From JASLPR01 sp964496475 (GTDB lineage Bacteria > Chloroflexota > UBA11872 > VXNJ01): DNA of 64,000 nt. The translations under genes were made by a program, and so were the position numbers. The stretch covers positions 9,811 to 73,810 of the forward strand of contig CAZBZS010000005.1 of the NCBI GenBank assembly GCA_964496475.1. Reading direction: 5' to 3'. Below, in pieces: positions 7,877-16,443 of this stretch; positions within the stretch are counted from its first letter, which is position 1, and the number at the start of each line of letters is the position of its first letter. Under the pieces are notes generated by a model, which searched no databases, was not told the origin of the DNA, and was given only the letters and a program-made list of their open reading frames with translations.

Positions 7877-9610
7877 TCATCGCCTCCCCTGGCGCCGCGC
7901 CGTTGTGCCCGCCTCGTCGACCTCAAACCCCTTCCCCTCAAACACCACCCCGTAGACGTCTCGCGCCGTCTCCCGGCCGATGTATTCCTTCCGCACGTCA
8001 TCCGCCACCCGGGCCGGATCCCGTTTCCACGGTTCGCCATACCCCCCACCCCCCGGCGTGTACAGGCGGATCAGGTCACCCGGTCGCAACTTGATCCCGC
8101 TGTCCTTGATCTTGTGAGGCGGTACATAAATCTCGTCGCCCCGAATGAACTCGATCCGGCACGTATCTGCATCCTGGCCACCGTGAATTCCCCGCGGCGC
8201 GAACTCACCTCGATCACCGATCACCGACGCCGTCCCCTCCCCTCGCACGAACTCCGTCTCGATGATCGCTCCGAAGCCGCCCCGATGTTCTCCCGCCCCC
8301 GCCGACTCCTCCCTTATCGCGAACTTCCGTATCCGCACCGGGTATCTCTGCTCGTATAGCTCCACCGGTTGCGACCGCGCCACGCTGATGATCGGCGCCC
8401 CGTAGATCAGCCCGTCACCTTCCTGATGCCCTCCGTAGCCCCCACCGTTGAACATGTACATCACGTAAGGCCCCCCCTCCTCATCGATACCGCCTATCGA
8501 CTGATTTGTGATCGTCCCGAATATCCCCGCCGATCCCCGCTCCGGGACCGCCTGCTCCAGCGCCCCCATCACCACGTCTCCCACTCGCTGCGACACCTCC
8601 GACGAGCAGCCCGCCACCGGCGCCGGCAATTGCGCGTTCAAGAATGTCGTCGTCGGGATATCGATCTTCAGCGGCTTGAAACAACCGGCGTTCACTGGAA
8701 CCTCCGAGAATATATGGCGAAACCCCAGGTAGCACGCCGATGTCGCCGCGCTGACCACGCTGTTCATCGGACCCCGGCACGGGGGCGAACTATCCGAAAA
8801 GTCCAGGTGGGCGTCGCTGCCCCGGATCGTCAACTTCAGGTTGATCCGCAGCGGTTCGAAATCGATCCCGTCGTTGTCCAGGTGGTCGGTGTACTCATAG
8901 ATTCCGTCCGGAATCTCCTCCAGATGGGAGCGCATCTGCGCTTCCGACCTATTTTTCAGCTCCGCGATGCACGCCGTCACCGTCTCCCGTCCGTATCGAT
9001 CCAGCAGCCTTCGCAATCTACGTTCCCCCACCTCAAACGCCGCCAGATACGCCTGGATATCCCCCCGACGCTCGTTCGGGACCCTCACGTTCGCCAGCAC
9101 CAGTCTCAGCAGATCCTCGTTCAGTACCCCCCGGCTGTACAGCTTCAGCGGCGGTATCCGCAGCCCTTCTTGGTACACCTCCGTTGTGCTCGACGCGAAC
9201 CCGCCCGGCACCATTCCGCCGATATCCGGCCAGTGCCCCCGGTTGGACAGGAACACGAACAACTCCCCTTCGTAAAAGAAAGGTTTCACCATTCCCACAT
9301 CCATGAGGTGCGTCCCGCCGGAATAGGGATCGTTGACGACGTAGATGTCCCCTTCCTCCATCTCCCTCTTGTCCACCGCCCGCAATAACGCCTGGGTTGT
9401 GAACTGCATCACTCCGATGAACAGTGCCAGTCCCCAACGCCCCTGCGCCACCACCTCCCCCGTGTCCGCCTCGTAGATTCCATTCGCGAAGTCGTTGGCC
9501 TCCGAAATCACCGGGGAGAACGCCGTCCGCTGCATGGTCAGGTCCATCTCCTCGGCGATTTGTTCCAGCCCACCCCGCACCACCGCCAGTGTCAGCGCAT
9601 CCACGCTCAT
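7877..9610 (-). CDS. hyuB: Hydantoinase B / oxoprolinase beta subunit (HyuB family)
   Basis: A 577-residue HyuB-family protein. Family hallmarks visible are NDPYSGGTHLMDVG, GHWPDIGGMVPGG and the glycine-rich C-terminal GGGGYGEPW. HyuA and HyuB together carry out ATP-dependent hydrolysis of cyclic amides (hydantoins, 5-oxoproline) or carboxylation of ketones such as acetone or acetophenone, so the exact reaction is open. Its ATG overlaps the hyuA stop in an ATGA at 9607-9610, showing translational coupling. No signal peptide is present; cytoplasmic. Confidence 0.94.
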   Translation of the reverse strand: MSVDALTLAVVRGGLEQIAEEMDLTMQRTAFSPVISEANDFANGIYEADTGEVVAQGRWGLALFIGVMQFTTQALLRAVDKREMEEGDIYVVNDPYSGGTHLMDVGMVKPFFYEGELFVFLSNRGHWPDIGGMVPGGFASSTTEVYQEGLRIPPLKLYSRGVLNEDLLRLVLANVRVPNERRGDIQAYLAAFEVGERRLRRLLDRYGRETVTACIAELKNRSEAQMRSHLEEIPDGIYEYTDHLDNDGIDFEPLRINLKLTIRGSDAHLDFSDSSPPCRGPMNSVVSAATSACYLGFRHIFSEVPVNAGCFKPLKIDIPTTTFLNAQLPAPVAGCSSEVSQRVGDVVMGALEQAVPERGSAGIFGTITNQSIGGIDEEGGPYVMYMFNGGGYGGHQEGDGLIYGAPIISVARSQPVELYEQRYPVRIRKFAIREESAGAGEHRGGFGAIIETEFVRGEGTASVIGDRGEFAPRGIHGGQDADTCRIEFIRGDEIYVPPHKIKDSGIKLRPGDLIRLYTPGGGGYGEPWKRDPARVADDVRKEYIGRETARDVYGVVFEGKGFEVDEAGTTARRQGRR

Positions 9611-11664
9611 GCCCCACCATCCATCGTGATACTCCCGTTGCCATGTACCCGAGCCAGTGTTCCAGGCTCCAGCACCGTCGTCGCGTCCGCCTGCTCGATC
9701 ACCGCCGGTCCGCTCAGTTCCGCCCCACCCGGGAGCCGCCCTCGTTCGTACACAGCCGTATCTACAAAACCACCCTCAAAGAACACCGGTCGGTGCTCCT
9801 TTATCGCCCCACTCGGCGAGCCCCCCCCCACCGCCCCACCCGGCATATCCACCCGCGGCCGCAATCCGATCACCGCCGTCCGCAGGGTCCTAATCCGCAC
9901 CGGGCCCTCGTTCAGGTTGTCGCCATAGTGCCGCCGGTAGGCCTCTTCGAATGCCATCCGTAGCTCCGACCTATCGCTCACCGCCAACGGCAACGCGGTC
10001 AGCACCTCGTGCACCTGCCCGTCATAAACCATGTCCGCCTGGTACCGCACCTCCACCCGCGAAGCCCCGCGCCCCTTCTCATCGTCCCCCAGCCCTTCCC
10101 GCGCCAGCATCTCCCGGCCCTCCGCCTCGTGCTCCCCGAACACCCGGTGGATATCATCCACGTCCAGCTCATCCAACCGCCGGTTCAACGTTTGCACAAA
10201 GTCATGCCGCGCGTCCGCCAAGATGCATCCCAGCGCCGACGCCATCCCCGGCAGCGGCGGGATGATCGCCTTCAAGAGCTCCAGTTCCTTCCGCAGCGCG
10301 TCTGCGTGCAGCGGCCCCGCTCCCCCGTACGCAACCAGCGCGAAGTCCCGCGGATCGTGCCCCCGCCCCACCGTTTTCCCGCGAATGCTTGTTGCGATCT
10401 TGTTATTCGCCACTTGCAGCATCGTCCACGCCGCCTCCGTCACCGTCATCCCCAGCGGACTTCCGATTTTCGCCTCTATCGCCGCCTCCGCCCCCGCCCG
10501 GTCGAACTCCCACCCCGCCTCCCGCCCGATCGGATTCGCCGCCCCGATACGTCCCAGCACGAGATTCGCGTCGGTGACGGTCGGTTCGGCTCCGCCCTGC
10601 CCATAGCAGACCGGGCCGGGCGCGGCCCCCGCGCTCTGCGGTCCCACCTGCAAGATTCCCGCCCGGTCAATCCACACTATGCTTCCGCCCCCCGCCCCCG
10701 CCGACGCGATGTCCAGCATCGTCGTACGCATCGGCAAGCCATATTCCAAACTGATCTCTCGCGCCGTCGCCGAACGTCCCTCCTCCACCAGCGAAATGTC
10801 CAGGCTCGTCCCACCAATATCGCAGGTGATCAGGTCCGCCTCCCCCATGCTCTCTCCCAGCCGCTGCGCAGCAATCACCCCCGCCGCCGGACCCGACAGG
10901 ATCGTGTTAACCGAAAATCGCCGCGCGAAATCCTGTGACATCAATCCGCCGTTGCTCTGCACCAGCAGCACATCGCTCTCGTAGCCCGCTTTCCGCAATC
11001 TCTTCAACAGCCCATCCAGGTATCGGTCCAGGATCGGTTGCACATATCCGCTCAGCGCAGCCGTGCTGGTCCGCTCGAACTCCCGGATTTCCGGCAGCAC
11101 TTCCGACGAGAGCACCACGTACGGATTCGGCCACACCTCCTTCAGAATCCGTCCCGCCGCACGCTCGTTCGCCGGATTCGCGTACGAGTTGATGAAACTC
11201 ACCACCACCGCCTCCACCCCGGCCACCCGCAGGTTCTCCGCCGCCTCTCGCACCGCTTCGGCCGCTGGTTCCATCTCCACCCTGCCTTTGAAATCTGTGC
11301 GTTCCTCCACCTCCACCCGCACATCCCGCTCGATCAGCGGCCGGAACTGCCCCTTCAATCCATACGTGGTCGGCCGATCCCTCCTTCGCAATTCCAGCAC
11401 GTCCCGAAAACCCGCTGTCGTGATCAGTCCGCATTGCGCCCCCCGACGTTGCAGCACCGCATTCGTCGCCACCGTCGTGCCATGAATCAGCAGGTCGATT
11501 TGACTCACAGGTGTCGGTAGCCGCTCTAACCCCTCATTGAACCCCACCGAGGCGTTCTCCGGAGTCGTCGGGACCTTCGTCGTGAAATACTCCCCCGCCA
11601 CGTCGTCATACAGCACCACATCCGTGAACGTCCCCCCCACGTCCACTCCCACCAGTACAGCCAT
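9607..11664 (-). CDS. hyuA: Hydantoinase A / oxoprolinase alpha subunit (HyuA family)
   Basis: A 685-residue HyuA-family ATPase of the actin-like fold. The N-terminal phosphate loop is VGVDVGGTFTDVV and the second phosphate motif is DIGGTSLDISLV, both intact. Length fits the family. It is the first gene of a minus-strand unit with hyuB, and is divergent from the 2-hydroxyacid dehydrogenase gene across a 109-base spacer that must hold both promoters. Substrate could be a hydantoin, oxoproline or a ketone to be carboxylated; family membership alone does not decide. Confidence 0.95.
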   Translation of the reverse strand: MAVLVGVDVGGTFTDVVLYDDVAGEYFTTKVPTTPENASVGFNEGLERLPTPVSQIDLLIHGTTVATNAVLQRRGAQCGLITTAGFRDVLELRRRDRPTTYGLKGQFRPLIERDVRVEVEERTDFKGRVEMEPAAEAVREAAENLRVAGVEAVVVSFINSYANPANERAAGRILKEVWPNPYVVLSSEVLPEIREFERTSTAALSGYVQPILDRYLDGLLKRLRKAGYESDVLLVQSNGGLMSQDFARRFSVNTILSGPAAGVIAAQRLGESMGEADLITCDIGGTSLDISLVEEGRSATAREISLEYGLPMRTTMLDIASAGAGGGSIVWIDRAGILQVGPQSAGAAPGPVCYGQGGAEPTVTDANLVLGRIGAANPIGREAGWEFDRAGAEAAIEAKIGSPLGMTVTEAAWTMLQVANNKIATSIRGKTVGRGHDPRDFALVAYGGAGPLHADALRKELELLKAIIPPLPGMASALGCILADARHDFVQTLNRRLDELDVDDIHRVFGEHEAEGREMLAREGLGDDEKGRGASRVEVRYQADMVYDGQVHEVLTALPLAVSDRSELRMAFEEAYRRHYGDNLNEGPVRIRTLRTAVIGLRPRVDMPGGAVGGGSPSGAIKEHRPVFFEGGFVDTAVYERGRLPGGAELSGPAVIEQADATTVLEPGTLARVHGNGSITMDGGA

Positions 11665-11773
11665 GCGCGCTCACCATCTCATTCCGCCCCGCCGATCCGG
11701 GCAGCGTCGCCGGAGTCTATCCAAGTAGCCTCCCGAAGACACCACTCACCGTCCTACCACCCCACCCGCCATA

Positions 11774-12868
11774 ATGTCCCTGGCGCAACGAATCAATCCG
11801 CGGCCCCTGGACTCACACCTGCAAAGGATCAAACCACTGAACCCACAACCCTTCCGCATCGGACTCACCGCCGACTTCCTCGACGACCAGGGCAACCTCC
11901 CTCCCTGGGACGTCGGCATTGATGTCCTCCACGAAATCACCTCCGACTACGAATTCATGCCCGACGTTCCCGAAATCGATCCCGATCACATCGCCGCTCT
12001 CGAGGCCGTCGTCGCCCGCATCCCGCGGTTCACCGCCCGCACCCTTGAGGCCGCCGATCGTCTCACCATCCTGGCCCGATTCGGCGTCGGTTACGACACC
12101 GTGGATATCGGCGCCTGCACCCGGGCCGGCGTCGGCGTCACCAACACCCCCGACGGCGTCCGCCGCCCCATGGCCGAAACCGTCCTCACCATGCTCCTCG
12201 CTCTCAGCCACCGCCTCACCATCAAAGAGCGCGACCTCCGCGCCGGTCGCTGGCAGGACCGCGTCCGCCACTTCGGCTTCGGTCTTGAAGGCCGCACCCT
12301 CGGCCTCATCGGAATCGGCAACATCGGTGCCGAGGTCTTTCGCCTGGCCCAACCGCTCGGCATGCGTCACCTTGCCCACGATCCCTACGCCGATCCCGAC
12401 ATCGCCACCTCCCTCGACATCAACCTGGTCGATCTCCAGACCCTCCTCCGCGAGTCCGACTTCCTCTCCGTCAACTGCCCACTAAACGACGAGACCCACC
12501 ACCTCATCGGCGCCGCCGAATTGAGCCTCATGAAGCCCACCTCCTACCTGATAAACACCGCCCGTGGTGGAGTCGTCGACCAGACTGCCCTCGCCGCCGC
12601 CCTTCGCCGGGATGGGATCGCCGGCGCCGGCGTCGATGTCTTCGAGCAAGAGCCCATCAGTCCCGACGACCCTCTCCTAGCGCTCGACAACATCCTCCGC
12701 ACCCCCCACACCCTCAACTTCACCGACGCCAGTTGGCGCGGCAACGGCGTCAGCGCCTTCAAGGCCGTCGCCTGCATCGCCCGCGGCGAAGTCCCACCCA
12801 ATGTCGTCAACCCCGATGTCCTCCAGACCGACCTCTTCCAATCCAAACTCGCACGCTGCCGCCGCTGA
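11774..12868 (+). CDS. D-isomer-specific 2-hydroxyacid dehydrogenase
   Basis: A 364-residue NAD-dependent dehydrogenase of the phosphoglycerate/glyoxylate reductase group. The Rossmann motif is GLIGIGNIGAEV. The catalytic set is visible: Arg in NTARGG, Glu in VFEQEP, and His in RTPHTLNFT. No ACT domain follows, so it is not a regulated SerA. It reduces or oxidises a 2-oxo/2-hydroxy acid; the substrate is not predictable. It is divergently transcribed from hyuA, and the next gene on its strand follows after a 205-base spacer holding a three-copy repeat. Confidence 0.93.
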   Translation: MSLAQRINPRPLDSHLQRIKPLNPQPFRIGLTADFLDDQGNLPPWDVGIDVLHEITSDYEFMPDVPEIDPDHIAALEAVVARIPRFTARTLEAADRLTILARFGVGYDTVDIGACTRAGVGVTNTPDGVRRPMAETVLTMLLALSHRLTIKERDLRAGRWQDRVRHFGFGLEGRTLGLIGIGNIGAEVFRLAQPLGMRHLAHDPYADPDIATSLDINLVDLQTLLRESDFLSVNCPLNDETHHLIGAAELSLMKPTSYLINTARGGVVDQTALAAALRRDGIAGAGVDVFEQEPISPDDPLLALDNILRTPHTLNFTDASWRGNGVSAFKAVACIARGEVPPNVVNPDVLQTDLFQSKLARCRR

Positions 12869-12931
12869 CCTCCCGTCTTTCCAATCCTCTGCACCCCAAC
12901 CCCGTAACTGCCGCCGCCTGCCTGTTCCCCA

Positions 12932-13060
12932 ACTCGCGTCCGCTGCTAGATGAAACAGGCTGTGCCTGCCCCTACTCGCACCCGCTGCTAGAAAAAACAG
13001 CCTGTGACTGAGCCTGTGGCTGCTCGCGCCAGCCATTCAGAATAAACAGGCTGTGCCTGG
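12932..13060. repeat. Three direct copies of a ~39-bp repeat with a palindromic core
   Basis: Copies lie at 12932-12970, 12974-13012 and 13022-13060. Each runs from an ACTCGC-like left end to a core of the form AAACAGnCTGTGnCTG. Copies 1 and 3 have a perfect inverted repeat CAGGC-TGT-GCCTG; copy 2 has CAGCC-TGT-GACTG with one mismatch. A related copy lies over the sulfatase start at 3.5 kb with both arms changed together (CAGTC/GACTG). The function is unknown: it may be a REP-like element, RNA hairpin series or operator array ahead of the CoA-transferase gene. Confidence 0.75.
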
Positions 13061-13073
13061 CTGCTAACCTTCG

Positions 13074-14345
13074 GTGCTCAGTCCGAACTCACTGGAAGGC
13101 GCCCCCTTGGCGAAGTTTTTGCGGGATGTGCTCGTGCTCGATTTCACCCGCGTCCTGGCCGGGCCCTTCTGCACCATGACCCTCGCCGATCTCGGTGCCC
13201 GGGTCATCAAGATCGAGTCTCCCGCCGGAGACGAGGCTCGGGGCATGGGTCCATTCAAAGGCGGGAACAGCCTCTACTTCGCCAGTATCAATCGGGGTAA
13301 GGAAAGCGTCGTCCTCGATCTCAAGCAGCCCGCCGGACGTGACGCCGCGATCGCCATCGCCGCCAGGGCCGATGTGCTGGTCGAAAATTACCGGCCCGGC
13401 GCCATGCAGCGTCTGGGATTGGGTTACGAAGCTCTCGCGGAAGTCAATCCCCGCCTGATCTACGCCTCCCTTTCCGGCTTCGGCCAGACCGGCCCCTACC
13501 GCGATCGCGGCGCCTACGACGTCATCATTCAGGCCATGAGCGGCATGATGGGCATCACCGGCCAGGTCAACGGCCAGCCCACCCGGGTAGGAGCTTCAAT
13601 CGGTGACATGATCCCTGCCCTCTACATGGTTGGCGGCATCATGGGCGCTCTTTACGAGCGGACCCAAACCGGCGAAGGCTGTCATCTCGATGTCGCGATG
13701 ATGGACTCCGTTTTCGCTCTCACCGAGAATGCCCTGGCGCGATTCTGGCTCACCGGCGACGATCCCGCCCCGCTCGGAAATCGCCATCCGGCCATCGCGC
13801 CCTTCAGCACCTTCACGACCCGTGACGGCTTCATAGTCATCGCCTGCGGCAACGACGCCCTCTGGGCACGTCTCTGCGCTTGTCTGGAGCTTCCCGAAGG
13901 GACCGCGGACCCCCGGTTCGTCAGCAACTATCTCCGAACCGAAAATGCCGCGGCGCTGGCGGAGTATCTGGAAATCCGTCTGGCCGAAAAAGGGACCGAG
14001 GATTGGTTGGATATCTTGCTGGCCGCCAGCGTTCCAGCCGCTAAAGTCAACCGGATGTCCGATCTGGCCGAGGACCCTCATCTGCGGACGCGGAATATGG
14101 TGATCCCAATCGAACAAGACGGCATCGGGACGATGCTGACCCCCGGCTCTCCCATCAAGTCAAATCGTTCGGACGATCGAATCGGGGCCCCAGCTCCGGC
14201 GCTCGGGGCTCACACCCGTCAGATTCTCGAAGAATTGGCCGGGCTAGGGCCGGTCGATTCCGCCGAGCTCGCCGAATCAATCGCACCAAATGGAAACAGC
14301 GGAGCAGATCATCAGTCGCCGCCTCACAAGACGGAATCTGGTTAG
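13074..14345 (+). CDS. CaiB/BaiF family (type III) CoA transferase
   Basis: A 423-residue class III CoA transferase. It shows the family N-terminus (LVLDFTRVLAGPFCTM), the GFGQTGPY loop, and the SIGDM segment that carries the catalytic Asp. The drawn start is GTG 13074; an internal TTG or GTG near residue 15-19 would also fit because homology begins at about residue 18. It moves CoA between acyl carboxylates, here perhaps activating a carboxylate made by the neighbouring enzymes (inference). It ends 56 bases into the next gene in another frame. Confidence 0.93.
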   Translation: MLSPNSLEGAPLAKFLRDVLVLDFTRVLAGPFCTMTLADLGARVIKIESPAGDEARGMGPFKGGNSLYFASINRGKESVVLDLKQPAGRDAAIAIAARADVLVENYRPGAMQRLGLGYEALAEVNPRLIYASLSGFGQTGPYRDRGAYDVIIQAMSGMMGITGQVNGQPTRVGASIGDMIPALYMVGGIMGALYERTQTGEGCHLDVAMMDSVFALTENALARFWLTGDDPAPLGNRHPAIAPFSTFTTRDGFIVIACGNDALWARLCACLELPEGTADPRFVSNYLRTENAAALAEYLEIRLAEKGTEDWLDILLAASVPAAKVNRMSDLAEDPHLRTRNMVIPIEQDGIGTMLTPGSPIKSNRSDDRIGAPAPALGAHTRQILEELAGLGPVDSAELAESIAPNGNSGADHQSPPHKTESG

Positions 14346-15744
14346 GGCCGCGGTAGTCGTCCTCCCGGCTACCGTTCTCTACGCTGCCGGATGTTCCCCC
14401 CGACCGGAGACATCCGTCCCCGCTCCAACCCTCACCGCCCCAATCCCCGCCGTGATCCCGGCTCCAACTGGCGCCCCGGCCACCACCCCACCCCCCCTCC
14501 CCACAGCCATCCCGCCTACCCCAACCGCCGCCCCCGTGACCCCCACTCCGACTGTTATCCCGCCGGAAATCGCAGAGCCATCCATCTCGCCGGTCCCGCT
14601 TAAACAGTCAGCCCGGATTGCCTTGCCCTGGCCCGACCCGGTCCTGTCCGCGCTCGTAGCGGCCAACGCGAATCAGCGCGGACCCGGCAGACTCAAGCTT
14701 GAGATTTTTCGGCTGACGGGTGCCCTCCCGGCACAGAGTTCCGCTTACGATGTCCTCGGAGTTGGCAATCCGGTTCAAGGCGCGCGCTCCAGGCTGTTGG
14801 CGCCGCTCCCTGAATCAATCGCCGCGTCTGATTACTCTCTCTCCCTCACGGACTTGTATCGGCGGGACGGCAGGCTGTTCGCGCTCCCGCTGGCCGTTTC
14901 AGTCCGCTCATTCGTTTATCGCAGCGATCTCTTCTCCGAGGCGGGGCTCGATCCCTCTCAGCCGCCGGCGAGCTGGGAAGAGCTGGCAAGTGCGGCGCGA
15001 CTCCTGACCGAAGTGCAAGGCGGTGAAGTGGTCCGTGCCGGCCTCGCCCTTTCGCGGTCGGCCAACGCCGCCGACTGGCTCCTTCTTGGCGGGCAAAATG
15101 GGGGCCGCGTGTGGCCGAATCAGGCCGAATCCCCCGACTTCAGAAGCCCCGAATTCGTCGAATCCGCTCGCTTCTTCCGCTCCTTCTTTCGCGATCCGCC
15201 CGGAGCCTTTCGCCGCAATCCGCCACTCACCGGGTCAACAAAGTCGCTGTTCGGAGCCGGGCTGGCGGCGATGGCTTTGCGAGATTTTCACGAACTCAAC
15301 TCGCTCTCCGAATTCCCGCCCGACTTACTTGAGACCATCCGTCTTGCCCCGCCTCCGGCAAACGTGACCCCCGTCACTTCAGCTCGCGGCCGCATGCTAC
15401 TGGGCATCGGAGCCGCCTCCCGGGACATCGACGCCGCCGCCGCCGCAATCGATCGACTGTCGGACCCGGCTATCGCTCGTGCCCTCACCGCCGCGGCCGG
15501 GCTCGCCCCCGCGCGTGCCTCGCTTCAGGTCAAACTGGAGGAAAGCGACAGCCGCTATCGCACCTACTTTCAGACGCTCGATTTCATCCGTGACTGGCAC
15601 GCCTGGCCGGTGCCCGGCGTAATCGTCGATGCTCGCCGGGCCACGCCCCGGCTTGCACTTTCAGTCGATCCGGTCGAGGCCATTCTCGAAGACGTCACCC
15701 GCCAGGCCCGGGACCGAGTTCTGAACGCGACGAAGGTCAGCTAG
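14290..15744 (+). CDS. Extracellular solute-binding lipoprotein (ABC, family 1)
   Basis: A 484-residue protein with a Tat-like N-terminus (RRLTRRNLVRAA), a hydrophobic stretch and a lipobox-type YAAGC, then a 70-residue Pro/Thr/Ala-rich linker. The body has family 1 solute-binding blocks: LYRRDGRLFALPLAV, FVYRSDLFSEAGLDP and PASWEELASAARLLTE. Such proteins deliver sugars or other solutes to an ABC permease, but no permease or ATPase gene adjoins it, so it may be an orphan. The start overlaps the CoA-transferase gene by 56 bases. Confidence 0.85.
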   Translation: METAEQIISRRLTRRNLVRAAVVVLPATVLYAAGCSPRPETSVPAPTLTAPIPAVIPAPTGAPATTPPPLPTAIPPTPTAAPVTPTPTVIPPEIAEPSISPVPLKQSARIALPWPDPVLSALVAANANQRGPGRLKLEIFRLTGALPAQSSAYDVLGVGNPVQGARSRLLAPLPESIAASDYSLSLTDLYRRDGRLFALPLAVSVRSFVYRSDLFSEAGLDPSQPPASWEELASAARLLTEVQGGEVVRAGLALSRSANAADWLLLGGQNGGRVWPNQAESPDFRSPEFVESARFFRSFFRDPPGAFRRNPPLTGSTKSLFGAGLAAMALRDFHELNSLSEFPPDLLETIRLAPPPANVTPVTSARGRMLLGIGAASRDIDAAAAAIDRLSDPAIARALTAAAGLAPARASLQVKLEESDSRYRTYFQTLDFIRDWHAWPVPGVIVDARRATPRLALSVDPVEAILEDVTRQARDRVLNATKVS

Positions 15745-16443
15745 GTGCGCGCCAGGCGAGTCTTGATAATTTCCGCGGTCCTGAGCGTGCTAGTGCTACT
15801 CCCCGGAGTGGCAATCGTGACGCTCGGAATTTACGGCACATCCCTCTGCGGTTCCGCCACCGCTCGGAGCGAAACCGCGGCCTGGATCACGCTCCCCCCG
15901 GCACAGGGTGTGTCCGGCGATTCCGTGACGATTCAGGGGCGCGGATGGCCCCCAGGGAGCGAAGTCACCGTCTTTGTGGCTAGAGATGCGGGGAACGACG
16001 AACCGGCCGCGCGGCTGCGTCTGGGAAAAATCGAGACGTCAAGAGCCGGCGCCTTCGAATTGTAGGCCTCTGTGCCCAGGCATCTCGTAGCGCCGGGAGA
16101 GGAGCAAATCTATTTCCAGGCCGAGCCGGAGGACAGCGATTCCGATCGGTCCGCCGCTGTCCCCGTACGGTTCTCCCTCATACCGCACCTCAATTCCCTG
16201 CGCGTCAGCGCGGCCGATGCCGCCAGCGCGCTGCCGCTCGACGGAGTGCTGATCGAGATCCGTGATTCGTTCGGGCCGGTTTCCCCTCTTCCAGTTGTGC
16301 TGACTACACTTGATCGACGTGAAATCCGCGACCGTATAAGGAGCAAACCCTGGAAAGTCTACGCCGGCTTTCTGAAAACTTATTCCTCTTCACTGACACC
16401 TGTAACGTATACGTCGTGCGCAACGGTGACCGGGCGATCCTGA
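15745..16443 (+). pseudogene. Membrane-anchored Ig/TIG-like protein split by an in-frame stop
   Basis: The first part (15745-16065, 106 residues) starts at GTG directly after the upstream stop and has one N-terminal membrane segment, then an extracellular beta domain (GVSGDSVTIQGRGWPPGSEV). It ends at TAG 16063-16065, exactly where the fold should continue. The same frame goes on as ASVPRHLVAPGEEQIYFQAE and stays protein-like to about residue 190, after which it degenerates and overlaps the next gene. A single nonsense change (or sequence error) therefore splits one gene. The true C-terminus is unclear. Confidence 0.6.
16337..16352 (+). promoter_or_regulatory. Ribosome binding site pointing to a CTG start
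   Basis: AAGGAG at 16337-16342 is followed after 7 bases by CTG at 16350 in the MBL frame. No standard start codon exists between the upstream in-frame stop and GTG 16416, which would cut conserved N-terminal residues. Confidence 0.5.

Noticed and set aside
12932..13060. CRISPR array
   Set aside because: Only three imperfect repeats with 3-9 bases between copies and no cas genes.
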